A stretch of DNA of 64,000 nt, from contig NWBN01000031.1 in assembly GCA_002633315.1 (NCBI GenBank), positions 1-64,000 on the forward strand, read 5' to 3'. Below, one piece after another: positions 8,267 through 17,843 of this stretch. The notes under the pieces were generated by a model. It was given only the letters and a program-made list of their open reading frames with translations. It made no database searches and was not told the DNA's origin. The translations under genes were made by a program, and so were the position numbers. How positions within the stretch are numbered: the first letter of the stretch is position 1; each line of letters starts with the position of its first letter. This DNA comes from Bacteroidales bacterium Phil6 (GTDB taxonomy: Bacteria; Bacteroidota; Bacteroidia; Bacteroidales; F082).

Positions 8267-10434
8267 TGATTAGATTTATTTTGGTTTTACTGTTCGGCAT
8301 ATTTTTCTCAGCAGAAGTTTTTTCTCAACGTGTGATATACGGTACAGTTAAAGATATTAATGATAATCCGCTTCCGGGTGCGACTGTTTCAGTAAAGGAA
8401 TTGACGTCTGTTGGCACTGTCAGCGACGTTGACGGTCGTTATGAACTGGAGCTTCCTGATAATAAGACATATACTTTAAAGATATCGTTTGTAGGCTATT
8501 ATGATGTCATTAAGAAAACAAGTAATGTCGATGATGCAGAGTTGAATTTTCGGTTGGAAGAAAATTCTACGATGTTGGAGCAGGTGGTTGTTACCGGGAC
8601 ACGAACGCCCAAGTTGTTGAAAGATGTTCCTATTGTAACACGTGTCATATCTGAGATAGACATTAAAAATGTAGATGCAGTAAACATTGGAGATTTGTTG
8701 CAGTCCGAGTTGCCGGGAATAGAGTTCACATATTCCATGAATCAGCAACTGTCGCTCAACATGTCAGGTTTTGGCGGCAACTCGGTGTTGTTTTTAGTGG
8801 ATGGCGAGCGTCTGGCGGGTGAAACACTCGATAATGTGGATTACAACCGTCTTAATATGGATAATGTAGAACGTATCGAGATTGTCAAAGGTGCTGTCTC
8901 GTCGCTCTACGGGTCCAATGCCATAGGTGGTGTGGTTAATATCATCAGCAAGGATTCGAAGGAACCATGGTCCGTGAATGTAAATGGTCGTTATGGGTCT
9001 CATAATGAGCAACGTTATGGAGGGTCTGTAGGTTTTAATCAAGGCAGATTCAATTCCATGACTAATGTGCAGTACACCTCTATCGATGCTATTGATCTGT
9101 CGGAAGGTACAGACAATGAAGATGTTGGTGATTATAGTCTGATATATGGAAATTCAACACTTAATATCAAGGAACGGTTGGTGTTCACTGCCATTGACGA
9201 TTTGAAATTTACAGCTCGTGCAGGTTATTTCTTTCGTGAGAGAAATTCTTCTGAAAGCATAAAGGAAAGATATCGAAGTTATTCATCAGGATTGAAAGGC
9301 AATTACAGCATTACCGATAATGATGATATGGAGTTGTCGTATTCTTTTGACCAATATGACAAGAGTGATTATCTCGTACCCAATGACCGTGATGTGCGTG
9401 ATTACAGCAATGTGCAACATACACTCCGCACACTTTATAACTATTCCATTGCCGACAAGCACATTATCACGGTCGGGGGCGATTATATGCGTGATTATCT
9501 TATGTCGTATCAATTCGAAGATAACGGCAGTCATGTCCAGCATACTGCCGATGCTTTCGCGCAGTTCGACTGGAATCCGCACAAAAGGTTTAATGTTATT
9601 ACCGGCTTGCGTTTTGATTATTATTCGGTATCAAAACTCAAACACCTCTCACCTAAAATAGGACTGATGTATAAATTGAACAATTTTTCTCTGCGTGGTT
9701 CCTATGCCGGAGGCTTTCGTGCTCCTACTCTGAAAGAGATGTATATGGATTTCTTCATGGGCAATATTTTTATGATATATGGCAATCCGGACTTGAAAGC
9801 CGAGACAAGTCACAACTTCTCGCTTTCCGGTGAGTATATGAAAGGAAGACATAGTTTTACCGTTACAGGATTTTACAACCTTGTAGATGACCGTATTACC
9901 ACGGTTTGGAATATGGCACTTGCAGGACAGGTATATACCAACATGTCGAGACTTCAAGTGACAGGAGTTGAAGCCAATGCGACGGGACGATATCCTTTCG
10001 GCCTGTCATGGCGTTTGTCGTATGCTTATACTTATGAGCATATAAAAAAAGGAGAGCCTCTGCTGTCATCTACACGTCCCCATGCTGCCACTGCTCGTCT
10101 GGCATACGACAAAACATGGAAAAACTATGCTCTGAGTGTGGCACTCTCAGGTCGTTATCTTTCAAGATTGACGACAGATGTTTATACGGAGATGACTTCT
10201 TATGAGGAGACAGTGGAACAAACATATCCCGGTTATACTATTTGGAAGTTGAGTGTCACTCAGCAACTGCTGAATGGTATCGCTATTTCTTTGGCGATAG
10301 ATAATATTTTCAACTATCGTCCTGATTATTATTACAGCAATTCTCCGACTACCACAGGTACGACTTTTTTGATGGGATTGTCAATGGATGTAGAACAGTT
10401 ATGTAGGAAAAAACAGGAAAACAATAATATATGA
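8263..10434 (+). CDS. hmuR: TonB-dependent haem receptor HmuR
   Basis: The 723-residue outer-membrane receptor has a signal peptide, a carboxypeptidase-regulatory-like domain (about 23-105, GTVKDINDNPLPGATV), a plug (about 115-230, with GGVVNIISK) and a 22-strand barrel. In the barrel, FRAP and NPDL occur about 30 residues apart. Those are the haem-uptake signature motifs described for HmuR (YRAP/NPDL). It would pass haem from HmuY into the periplasm using TonB energy. It overlaps both hmuY and hmuS by 4 bases, so the operon is translationally coupled. Confidence 0.9.
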   Translation: MMIRFILVLLFGIFFSAEVFSQRVIYGTVKDINDNPLPGATVSVKELTSVGTVSDVDGRYELELPDNKTYTLKISFVGYYDVIKKTSNVDDAELNFRLEENSTMLEQVVVTGTRTPKLLKDVPIVTRVISEIDIKNVDAVNIGDLLQSELPGIEFTYSMNQQLSLNMSGFGGNSVLFLVDGERLAGETLDNVDYNRLNMDNVERIEIVKGAVSSLYGSNAIGGVVNIISKDSKEPWSVNVNGRYGSHNEQRYGGSVGFNQGRFNSMTNVQYTSIDAIDLSEGTDNEDVGDYSLIYGNSTLNIKERLVFTAIDDLKFTARAGYFFRERNSSESIKERYRSYSSGLKGNYSITDNDDMELSYSFDQYDKSDYLVPNDRDVRDYSNVQHTLRTLYNYSIADKHIITVGGDYMRDYLMSYQFEDNGSHVQHTADAFAQFDWNPHKRFNVITGLRFDYYSVSKLKHLSPKIGLMYKLNNFSLRGSYAGGFRAPTLKEMYMDFFMGNIFMIYGNPDLKAETSHNFSLSGEYMKGRHSFTVTGFYNLVDDRITTVWNMALAGQVYTNMSRLQVTGVEANATGRYPFGLSWRLSYAYTYEHIKKGEPLLSSTRPHAATARLAYDKTWKNYALSVALSGRYLSRLTTDVYTEMTSYEETVEQTYPGYTIWKLSVTQQLLNGIAISLAIDNIFNYRPDYYYSNSPTTTGTTFLMGLSMDVEQLCRKKQENNNI

Positions 10435-13400
10435 AACGTAAAGGAATATTTTGGGTAGGTGCAGTACTGCTGGTTGTGGTTTTGGGCTTTGTGTCTTGGA
10501 AGATATGGTTTTCCACCACACGTGTTGCATTTATTAATTATCAAGTCATAACACTTGGTCAGATTGCAAGAGCCAATGATAATGACCGTATTAAAATATT
10601 ATCGTTGGATGTTGACGAACTTGAACATATAAACAGATACGATATGATATTGATAAATGGCATGGGTCTTCGTATCACGGAGGAACAGCGTTCTATGATA
10701 CAAGATGCGGCGAACAAAGGACTTGCAGTGATAACGACCATGGCTACTAATCCTGCCAATGAGATTATCTCGGCGGATTCTGCGACAGTAGCTACAATTA
10801 CTGCATACCTCAATGGAGGCGGACGTCGCAATTATCGTAACATGTTGACTTATATACGACGCTCGGTTGATGGCAAGACTTTCGACAGCGAGAATCCCGA
10901 TGCTCCGATAATGCGTGAGTTGAAACAGTTTTACCATGCTGACCCGGAAAATCCTGATGATGATGAGACAGATTTTGAAAGCGTGGCGGAATATGATGCA
11001 TTTCTCCTGAAACATAATCTTTTGAAAAAGGATGCTCCACGAATCATTATCGCAGGTCAGATGGGGGAGCCTCAAGACTTGATAAGACGTTTGGAAGAGA
11101 CCGGCAATGTGGTATATCCGGTACGTAATATGCAGACTTTGTTGCAGAATCGTCAGATAGACTCCATATCTCCTGTTGCTGTCATCAACATGGCGCACGG
11201 TCGTATGGGTGATTATATGGTGGATTATCTTAAGAGACAGAATATTCCGCTCTTTGCTCCTCTCAATGTCAATCAGTTGGTCGATGAATGGGAAGCGGAC
11301 AAGATGGGCATGAGCGGAGGGTTCATGTCTCAAAGCATAGTGATGCCGGAGATAGACGGTGCCATACGTCCTTATGCTCTTTTCGGTCATTATCTCGATG
11401 AAGAAGGATTACAGTATGCATCTGCCATTCCGGAACGGTTGGAGTCTTTCGTTCAGATGGTGAATAATCATATTGCATTGAAAAATAAGCCTAACAGTGA
11501 GAAACGTGTTGCCATTTACTATTATAAGGGCCCCGGTCAGAATGCGCTTACAGCAGCCGGCATGGAGGTTGTTCCTTCTCTTTATAATCTTCTGACAAGA
11601 ATGAGGGATGAAGGTTATGATGTTGAAGGGTTGCCGTCATCGCCCGCGGGATTGGAAGATCTTATCCGGCGGCAGGGTGCTGTCTTCAACGCGTATGCCT
11701 TAGGGGCAAAGGATGACTTCCTGAGGACCGGCAATCCGGAACTCATCACCGCCGATGATTATGCCGAATGGACGTCAAAGGCGTTACGTCCTGCCATGAT
11801 GTCGGATGTGGTAGCTGTAGATGATGAGTTCCCCGGCAGCTATTTATCTGCCGATGACGGACGTTTGGCTCTGCCGCGTGTCGAGCTTGGCAATGTGGTG
11901 CTGCTGCCTCAGCTGGCTGCCGGCGCGGGCGATGACGACTTCGCCATAGTACATGGCACCGACGCTGCTCCGCCTCATGCTTATATAGCATCGTATCTGT
12001 GGGCTCGATATGGATTCGGCGCTGATGTGATGATTCATTTCGGTACCCATGGCAGTCTGGAGTTCACTCCTGAAAAACAAGTTGCATTGAGTGATAACGA
12101 CTGGGCGGATGTCCTCGTGGGTCCTTTGCCGCATCTGTATGTTTATTCTATTGGCAATGTGGGCGAAGGTATCATAGCTAAACGCCGCTCCTATGCCACG
12201 TTGCAGTCTTATCTGACACCTCCCTTCATGGAGAGTGACGTGCGTACCATTTACCACGATCTTAATGTATCCATACAAGATTATAACGACTTGCTGTATG
12301 CAGAGGGAAAGCCAAATACTCAAGATGCTGCCTTGAAAGTGAAACGTCTGACTGTGGAGTTGGGCATACATCGTGAGTTGCGTCTCGACAGCGTCTTATC
12401 TGTACCTTATTCCGAGAAAGAAATTGCCCGTATTGAGACTTTCGCTGAAGAACTCGCCAACGAGAAGGTGACAGGTGAGCTTTATACCATGGGCAAGCCA
12501 TATACGGAAGAACGTATCCGCAGCAGCGTATTTGCAATGTCGGCAGAGCCTATTGCATATTCTGTTCTGGCATTGGATAAGTTGCGTGGCAAGGCGACGG
12601 AAGATACGGAGAAACATAAGTCATTGTTTTCCCGCCGTTATCTGTCTCCTGCCAACGACATGGTCGCGAGCTTGTTGAATGGTACTGTACTGCCTTCAGA
12701 TGATGTTATATGTACGGCAGCAGGTATTACTGTAGAAGAGTTGGAAAAAGCACGTACAATAGAACGTTCTTTGTCGATGCCGCAGGATATGATGTCGAGG
12801 ATGATGGCCATGATGTCGTCTGCCGGTACTATGCAACATCCTGCCGGAGTGTCTAAGTCGAATAACAGTGGAGCAAAACATCCTTCCTGGATCCCAAAAA
12901 TAGGCTCTCGTCCGGAAAATACTAAAAAAGAATATGAAGAGTCGGTTGATGATGAGTCAGCCGCCATGCCTTCAAAAGCCATGTCGGTTTTGATGGGTGC
13001 TGCAAATGACTATACTAAAGAAGAAAAAGAGTTTGCTCGCGTGGTGATGGAAATAGAACGTACCATACGTAATGTGGGCAATTATAAAATGGCGTTGGAG
13101 AACAGTCCGGAAGTCGAGTTGTCTTCCCTCATCAACGCTATGAACGGAGGTTATACTGCTCCTTCTCCCGGAGGAGACCCTATAGCTAATCCCAATACAA
13201 TACCTACAGGACGTAATCTCTATGCTGTGAATGCTGAGGCGACGCCGAGTGAGATGGCATGGGAGAGAGGTAAAGAGTTGGCTGAAAATACTATAAAAAT
13301 GTATCGTGAGCGTCATAACGACTCTGTACCGCGTAAGGTGAGTTATACGTTATGGAGTGGTGAGTTTGTGGAGACGGAGGGCGCCACTGTGGCACAGGTG

Positions 13401-14702
13401 CTTTATATGTTGGGCGTTGAGCCTGTCCGCGATGTCTTTGGCAGAGTCAACGACATACGTCTTATCCCTTCCGAACAGTTGGGACGTCCGCGTATCGATG
13501 TGGTGGTGCAGACCAGCGGACAGCTGCGCGACATTGCGGCTTCGCGTCTCTTCCTGATATCACGTGCTGTCGAGATGGCTGCTGCAGCGAGAAATGACAA
13601 ATATCGTAATTATGTCGCTGAGAGTGTGGTGGATGCAGAACATTCATTGATAGAAAAAGGTCTGTCGCCTAAGGTCGCACGCGAGGTATCTGCTTATCGT
13701 GTTTTCGGCGGGGTTAATGGCAACTATGGTACGGGAATCACCGGGATGGTGCAGAGTGGAGACCGTTGGGAGAGTGCTTCGGAGATAGCAGACGTGTATT
13801 TGAATAACATGGGAGCATATTACGGCAGTGAGAAAGACTGGGAACAGGTGCAACAGTACGCTCTCGAGGCTGCATTGATGAATACGGATGCCGTAATACA
13901 ACCGCGTCAGAGTAACACCTGGGGCGCCTTGAGCCTCGACCATGTATATGAGTTTATGGGTGGAATGAACCTCGCCGTGCGTGAGGTGACAGGCAAAGAC
14001 CCGGATGCCTATATGAGCGACTATCGTAACCGTAACAATATGCGTATGCAGGAACTTAAAGAGGCAATAGGTGTTGAGAGCCGTACCACAATATTCAATC
14101 CTAACTATATAAAGGAAAAGATGAAAGGTGATGCCGGTTCGGCTGCCGGTTTTGCCGAGATAATACAAAATACGTACGCGTGGAATGTGATGAAACCGGA
14201 AGTGATTGACGATGAGATGTGGGACGAGGTATATGATATCTATGTTCAGGATAAGTTCGACATTGGAGTTAAAGGTTATTTTGAACAGAAAAATCCCGCT
14301 GCCTTAGAAGAGATGACTGCCGTGATGATGGAAACGGCTCGCAAAGGTATGTGGAAGGCTTCGCCGGAACAGTTGGAGGCTATAGCTGAACTGCATACCG
14401 AACTTATTGATAAATATAAGCCTTCTTGCTCCGGCTTTGTCTGCGATAATGCGAAGTTGCACGATTTTATTGCTTCCAAGACTTCTGTGGAAACTGCTCG
14501 TCGATACGAACAGAATATACGTGAGATACGCGAGGCATCGCTCAACAGTGACAAAGGTACGGTACTGAAACGGCAAGACTTGTCCAACAATGACAATATG
14601 ACAACTCTTGTCAGTAATACCGTAGTGATAATACTTATTGTCGTTGCTGTCGTTGTATTTGTCATAGTGGTTCGTCGTCGCCGTAAGAAAATGGAGGAAT
14701 AA
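10431..14702 (+). CDS. hmuS: CobN/BchH-like protein HmuS
   Basis: The 1423-residue protein belongs to the cobaltochelatase CobN/magnesium chelatase H family, shown by IHFGTHGSLEFTPEKQ near residue 535 and NVGEGIIAKRRSYATL near 577. Unlike soluble CobN it has an N-terminal transmembrane helix (residues 6-25) and a C-terminal one (about 1392-1413) followed by an RRRRKK tail, so the large domain is probably periplasmic and doubly anchored. HmuS of gut Bacteroidetes has been reported to remove iron from haem anaerobically. Cobalamin synthesis genes are absent here, while hmuY/hmuR are adjacent, favouring HmuS over CobN. A Met/Ser-rich insert lies near 780-870. Confidence 0.88.
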   Translation: MKRKGIFWVGAVLLVVVLGFVSWKIWFSTTRVAFINYQVITLGQIARANDNDRIKILSLDVDELEHINRYDMILINGMGLRITEEQRSMIQDAANKGLAVITTMATNPANEIISADSATVATITAYLNGGGRRNYRNMLTYIRRSVDGKTFDSENPDAPIMRELKQFYHADPENPDDDETDFESVAEYDAFLLKHNLLKKDAPRIIIAGQMGEPQDLIRRLEETGNVVYPVRNMQTLLQNRQIDSISPVAVINMAHGRMGDYMVDYLKRQNIPLFAPLNVNQLVDEWEADKMGMSGGFMSQSIVMPEIDGAIRPYALFGHYLDEEGLQYASAIPERLESFVQMVNNHIALKNKPNSEKRVAIYYYKGPGQNALTAAGMEVVPSLYNLLTRMRDEGYDVEGLPSSPAGLEDLIRRQGAVFNAYALGAKDDFLRTGNPELITADDYAEWTSKALRPAMMSDVVAVDDEFPGSYLSADDGRLALPRVELGNVVLLPQLAAGAGDDDFAIVHGTDAAPPHAYIASYLWARYGFGADVMIHFGTHGSLEFTPEKQVALSDNDWADVLVGPLPHLYVYSIGNVGEGIIAKRRSYATLQSYLTPPFMESDVRTIYHDLNVSIQDYNDLLYAEGKPNTQDAALKVKRLTVELGIHRELRLDSVLSVPYSEKEIARIETFAEELANEKVTGELYTMGKPYTEERIRSSVFAMSAEPIAYSVLALDKLRGKATEDTEKHKSLFSRRYLSPANDMVASLLNGTVLPSDDVICTAAGITVEELEKARTIERSLSMPQDMMSRMMAMMSSAGTMQHPAGVSKSNNSGAKHPSWIPKIGSRPENTKKEYEESVDDESAAMPSKAMSVLMGAANDYTKEEKEFARVVMEIERTIRNVGNYKMALENSPEVELSSLINAMNGGYTAPSPGGDPIANPNTIPTGRNLYAVNAEATPSEMAWERGKELAENTIKMYRERHNDSVPRKVSYTLWSGEFVETEGATVAQVLYMLGVEPVRDVFGRVNDIRLIPSEQLGRPRIDVVVQTSGQLRDIAASRLFLISRAVEMAAAARNDKYRNYVAESVVDAEHSLIEKGLSPKVAREVSAYRVFGGVNGNYGTGITGMVQSGDRWESASEIADVYLNNMGAYYGSEKDWEQVQQYALEAALMNTDAVIQPRQSNTWGALSLDHVYEFMGGMNLAVREVTGKDPDAYMSDYRNRNNMRMQELKEAIGVESRTTIFNPNYIKEKMKGDAGSAAGFAEIIQNTYAWNVMKPEVIDDEMWDEVYDIYVQDKFDIGVKGYFEQKNPAALEEMTAVMMETARKGMWKASPEQLEAIAELHTELIDKYKPSCSGFVCDNAKLHDFIASKTSVETARRYEQNIREIREASLNSDKGTVLKRQDLSNNDNMTTLVSNTVVIILIVVAVVVFVIVVRRRRKKMEE

Positions 14703-15406
14703 TGGAGACTGTGGTACTTGTAATGATGATTATGGTCTGCTTCAATTATATCTTGAAGCAGACTTATCGCAAAGTCTCTTTTGTGGCATTGTCCTCTGTT
14801 ATATGTGCCTTGTTTGTAGGTTTGATGTGGCAATATGCCATAGAACAGTCGAAAAGCAGAATTTCGGATTGGCTTGCCGACACGACTCTGATGCTTGATA
14901 TCTCAGTGATACTTACTTTGGAAGTGCTTGTACAGATGACGTTTTGTATTTTGGCTGCTCATATTCATTCTTCCGGTAAAGTAAAACATTATATCATACA
15001 GATATACCGTGTTTTGCGATGGTTTCCCGGAATATTGATATTCCCGGTGTTGTTCAGTGTGTTGGTGGCTGCTATTTTTGCCTTTCCCGGAGTGTCATTC
15101 CCCTTGGTGGCATGGTGTCTTGCTGCTTTGGTTCTTGTTGTTGTGCCACTATCGACATGGTTATTGAAACGACTTTTGCCGGAAAAAGAGATACGCCTTG
15201 AATTGCTGTTCCTGTCCAATGCCTTGATGGCGATATTGAGTATAGTGGCTACTGTAAATGGCAGGACGGCAGTCGCCGGTAATACCGAGGTGGACTGGTT
15301 GGCATTGGGAACTGTTTTGTTGTTAGTCGCAGCCGGTCTTGTATGCGGTATTGTGACATACAAAATAAAATTGAAAAAAATAATAAAAAAACAAATAATA
15401 AAATGA
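14702..15406 (+). CDS. hmuT: HmuT-like integral membrane protein
   Basis: The 234-residue protein is almost wholly hydrophobic, with about six to seven membrane helices (for example SVICALFVGLMWQYAI) and a Lys-rich C-terminus. It starts one base before the hmuS stop ends and overlaps hmuU by 4 bases. By position it corresponds to HmuT of the Porphyromonas gingivalis hmuYRSTUV operon; no ABC substrate-binding signature is present, so the name does not imply one. Its biochemical role is unknown. It probably forms an inner-membrane complex with HmuU and HmuV that serves HmuS. Confidence 0.75.
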   Translation: METVVLVMMIMVCFNYILKQTYRKVSFVALSSVICALFVGLMWQYAIEQSKSRISDWLADTTLMLDISVILTLEVLVQMTFCILAAHIHSSGKVKHYIIQIYRVLRWFPGILIFPVLFSVLVAAIFAFPGVSFPLVAWCLAALVLVVVPLSTWLLKRLLPEKEIRLELLFLSNALMAILSIVATVNGRTAVAGNTEVDWLALGTVLLLVAAGLVCGIVTYKIKLKKIIKKQIIK

Positions 15407-15993
15407 ATTACATTTCAGACATTCTTTATTGGATTTCGACGGGTCTTCTGGTTCCTGTCATAGTGTTGCTTATCTTTTTCTTCGGACGTTCATTGCTGCT
15501 GATTGGCAATTTTTTCGGACAGTATCTTTCTATACGTCGTACTGCCTCGCTTATAAGTAAAGAATTGGACTCCCTCGACAGTGAAACGGTGTTGACTCTT
15601 GCTGAACGGCTGCCTAAAAAGAACCCTTCTGTTGTGGTGACTTATCTGAATCGACTGTTGGAGGCTAAAGACAATGCTGCCATGCGTCAACGTCTTCTTG
15701 CTGATTTCGAGGTGGAAATTGACAAGGACCTTTCATCTTCAAAGATCCTTTGTAAGATGGGTCCTATGCTCGGCCTCATGGGTACTCTGATACCTATGGG
15801 ACCTGCTTTGGTGGGACTGTCAACAGGCGATATAGCTTCTATGGCTTATAACATGCAGGTGGCATTTGCTACTACCGTCGTAGGACTGTTTGCCGCAGCT
15901 GTTGGCTTTATCACACAACAGGTTAAACAACGATGGTATTTTAAAGACATGGCAAATCTTGAATTCGTGTCGGAATTGTTGAATGAAAAGTAA
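15403..15993 (+). CDS. hmuU: MotA/TolQ/ExbB proton channel family protein HmuU
   Basis: This 196-residue protein has three membrane helices in MotA/ExbB arrangement. The conserved block is KMGPMLGLMGTLIPMGPAL, followed by the AFATTVVGLFAAAVGF helix typical of the family. The start at 15403 overlaps the hmuT stop; the upstream in-frame ATG at 15343 lies inside hmuT and is less likely. With the HmuV single-span protein it resembles an ExbB/ExbD-type pair that could couple proton flow to HmuR or HmuS. That coupling is inferred from family and order. Confidence 0.85.
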   Translation: MNYISDILYWISTGLLVPVIVLLIFFFGRSLLLIGNFFGQYLSIRRTASLISKELDSLDSETVLTLAERLPKKNPSVVVTYLNRLLEAKDNAAMRQRLLADFEVEIDKDLSSSKILCKMGPMLGLMGTLIPMGPALVGLSTGDIASMAYNMQVAFATTVVGLFAAAVGFITQQVKQRWYFKDMANLEFVSELLNEK

Positions 15994-16327
15994 TTATAAA
16001 ATGAGACGAAGACTTTTGAATAAAGACGAAGACAACGACCCTATGAGTGTAGTGGGTAACTTGTTCGATGTAGCAATGGTTTTTGCCCTTGCTCTCATGG
16101 TGGCTTTGGTGAGCCGTTATAATATGACGGAAATGTTTAGTAAAGAGGATTTTACCATGGTGAAAAATCCGGGTAAGGAAAATATGGAGATTATCACCAA
16201 AGAGGGAGAGAAAATAAATCGTTATACACCTTCCGAAAATCAAGATGTGAAAAACGGTAAACGTGGCAGAAAAGTTGGCATTGCTTATGAGTTGGAGAAT
16301 GGTGAAATAATTTATGTCCCGGAATGA
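15983..16327 (+). CDS. hmuV: DUF2149 family protein HmuV
   Basis: The 114-residue protein has one transmembrane helix (NLFDVAMVFALALMVALVS) preceded by a short basic cytosolic tail and followed by a periplasmic domain, an ExbD/TolR-like layout. Its sequence fits the DUF2149 family found next to CobN-like proteins and MotA/ExbB channels. It overlaps hmuU by 11 bases; translation might instead begin at 16001 (MRRRLL), just after the hmuU stop. It closes the hmu operon. Confidence 0.8.
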   Translation: MKSNYKMRRRLLNKDEDNDPMSVVGNLFDVAMVFALALMVALVSRYNMTEMFSKEDFTMVKNPGKENMEIITKEGEKINRYTPSENQDVKNGKRGRKVGIAYELENGEIIYVPE

Positions 16328-16516
16328 CTTTAGCAGATGATAATTTAATGATTGTTTCTAAAAAAACAGTATTTCTTTCCGAAAAAGAAATGAGAGTAAA
16401 TTAAATGAATGTGAGCTTTAATGATACAATGTATTATATTGTAAATTATGATTTCTGTGGTTGGTATTTGATTCATTTGTTTTTTTAACAAAAAAGATTT
16501 TTTTACTTTTCAAAAC

Positions 16517-16548
16517 TTGATAAATCTTAAATAACAGTAGTATCTTTG
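16517..16548 (+). promoter_or_regulatory. Promoter of CDF transporter gene
   Basis: A TTG at 16517 and a TATCTTTG box at 16541-16548 fit the Bacteroidetes sigma consensus (TTTG, 19-21 bp, TAnnTTTG). Transcription would start near 16554, leaving a leader of about 20 bases before the ATG at 16576. This argues against a TTG start at 16552. Confidence 0.7.
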
Positions 16549-16575
16549 TAATTGAATTATTATATGAATTGTTTT

Positions 16576-17469
16576 ATGGAACATCATCACGGACATCAAC
16601 AAATAACCGGCTCACTGAATAATATTTTCATTATCAGCATTGTGCTGAACCTGCTTTTTGTCATTACGGAAGCAGCTGTCGGATTCGTTTACAACTCATT
16701 GGGATTGCTTTCCGATGCCGGTCACAACCTGAGCGATGTGTTCAGCCTGCTGCTGGCTTTGTTTGCGTTCCGCATGTCGCGACGGCAGGGCAACCGTCAT
16801 TTCACATACGGATACAAGAAAATCACGGTGCTCGCCTCATTGACGAATGCCATCATACTGTTGATAGCCGTAGGCGCTATTATCACCGAAAGCGTGTACA
16901 AGCTGCAACATCCGGAACCTGTCTCCGGAGCAGCCGTATCCTGGACAGCCGGCGTCGGTATTGTGATTAATGGTTTCACTACATGGTTGTTGATGAAAAA
17001 CCGCAAGCACGACCTCAACGTGCATGGCGCGTTCCTGCACATGGCAATGGACACGCTCGTGTCCGTCGGCGTGGTCATTTCCGGCATTATTATCATCTAC
17101 ACCGGTTTCGTACTTATCGATACGCTTGTCAGTATTGTCATTGCCATTATTATTTTGGTGTCAACATGGAATTTGCTGAAAGAGAGTATTTTCATGTCGC
17201 TCGATGCCGTGCCTGCCGGCATCGATATGGACGAAGTGGAACAATGTATCAGCCGGACGGATGGCGTGAAATGTTGGCATCACCTGCACGTGTGGGCGGT
17301 CAGCACAACGGAAAATGCCGCCACGGTGCATATCGTAATAGAAGATGTCGGAAAAATGGAACACATCAAACACGAACTGAAACACTCTCTTGCCGAAAAA
17401 GGCATACAGCACAGCACCATAGAATGCGAACTTGCCGGCACGGACTGCTGCGACAAAGGCTGTTGCTGA
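16576..17469 (+). CDS. Cation diffusion facilitator (CzcD/ZitB-type) metal exporter
   Basis: The 297-residue protein begins MEHHHGHQQ, a His-rich metal-catching end, followed by six membrane helices. The metal site motifs are SDAGHNLSD in helix 2 and HMAMDTLVS in helix 5 (the HxxxD pairs of Zn-type CDFs). The cytosolic domain ends in a Cys-rich tail (CCDKGCC). It should export Zn2+ or a similar divalent ion in exchange for protons. It is noticeably GC-richer than its neighbours, and 78 bp of it (17062-17139) is duplicated at 19518, so recent recombination here is likely. Start chosen from the promoter and the family N-terminus. Confidence 0.88.
   Translation: MEHHHGHQQITGSLNNIFIISIVLNLLFVITEAAVGFVYNSLGLLSDAGHNLSDVFSLLLALFAFRMSRRQGNRHFTYGYKKITVLASLTNAIILLIAVGAIITESVYKLQHPEPVSGAAVSWTAGVGIVINGFTTWLLMKNRKHDLNVHGAFLHMAMDTLVSVGVVISGIIIIYTGFVLIDTLVSIVIAIIILVSTWNLLKESIFMSLDAVPAGIDMDEVEQCISRTDGVKCWHHLHVWAVSTTENAATVHIVIEDVGKMEHIKHELKHSLAEKGIQHSTIECELAGTDCCDKGCC
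17062..17139 (+). repeat. Direct repeat copy 1, inside the CDF gene
   Basis: These 78 bases encode SVGVVISGIIIIYTGFVLID-type helix 5/6 sequence and match 19518-19595 at 74 of 78 positions. The differences are two silent third-position changes and two Ile/Val codon changes. Confidence 0.9.
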
Positions 17470-17843
17470 AAAGGTGAAAATTTATTTATCCAAAAAAATC
17501 AGGAAGAAGCGGTGTTTAAGCCCGTTGCCATATATCAATATGAACAGGTCTCAAAGAGCTGACGTACAAATCCATAAACTATTGTTATTCAAAATCAACA
17601 CGAGTCCTAAAGGAAAAATAAGATTTCCCACACAAAAAAAAGAATTTTTCATAACATCGCACTCCCTGTATGGAAAAAGCAAGGTTGAAAAGATGTTTAG
17701 ACTGAATGGACTTCAGGAGTTGCTTTTATTTGGTGTAACTATACTAAAAGTTTATTATCACAAAATAAAATCAACCTTTATGGTGTAAAGAAAGAGGAAA
17801 TTATTATATCTTTGCAGTTGAATATGGAAGTTTATAATAAACC
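17470..17843. other. Intergenic stretch with AbiE promoter
   Basis: No supported gene is seen in these 374 bases. A possible 118-codon ORF has no family resemblance and overlaps the CDF end in another frame. A TATCTTTG box at 17807-17814 lies 30 bases before the AbiEi start and is the likely -7 element. The matching -33 box (about 17778-17785) is poor. Confidence 0.6.

Noticed and set aside
10599-11390. 263-codon ORF antisense to hmuS
   Set aside because: It lies wholly within hmuS, whose CobN-like motifs are clear.
10431-14702. Cobalamin or chlorophyll chelatase (CobN/BchH) annotation
   Set aside because: No cobalamin or chlorophyll genes are nearby; membrane anchors and hmuY/hmuR neighbours fit HmuS better.
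16371-16391. A+T hairpin after hmuV considered as a terminator
   Set aside because: The stem is purely AT-rich with no T tract after it, so it is too weak to call.
17432-17788. 118-codon ORF after the CDF gene
   Set aside because: It starts inside the CDF gene in another frame, shows no family pattern, and ends before the AbiE promoter.
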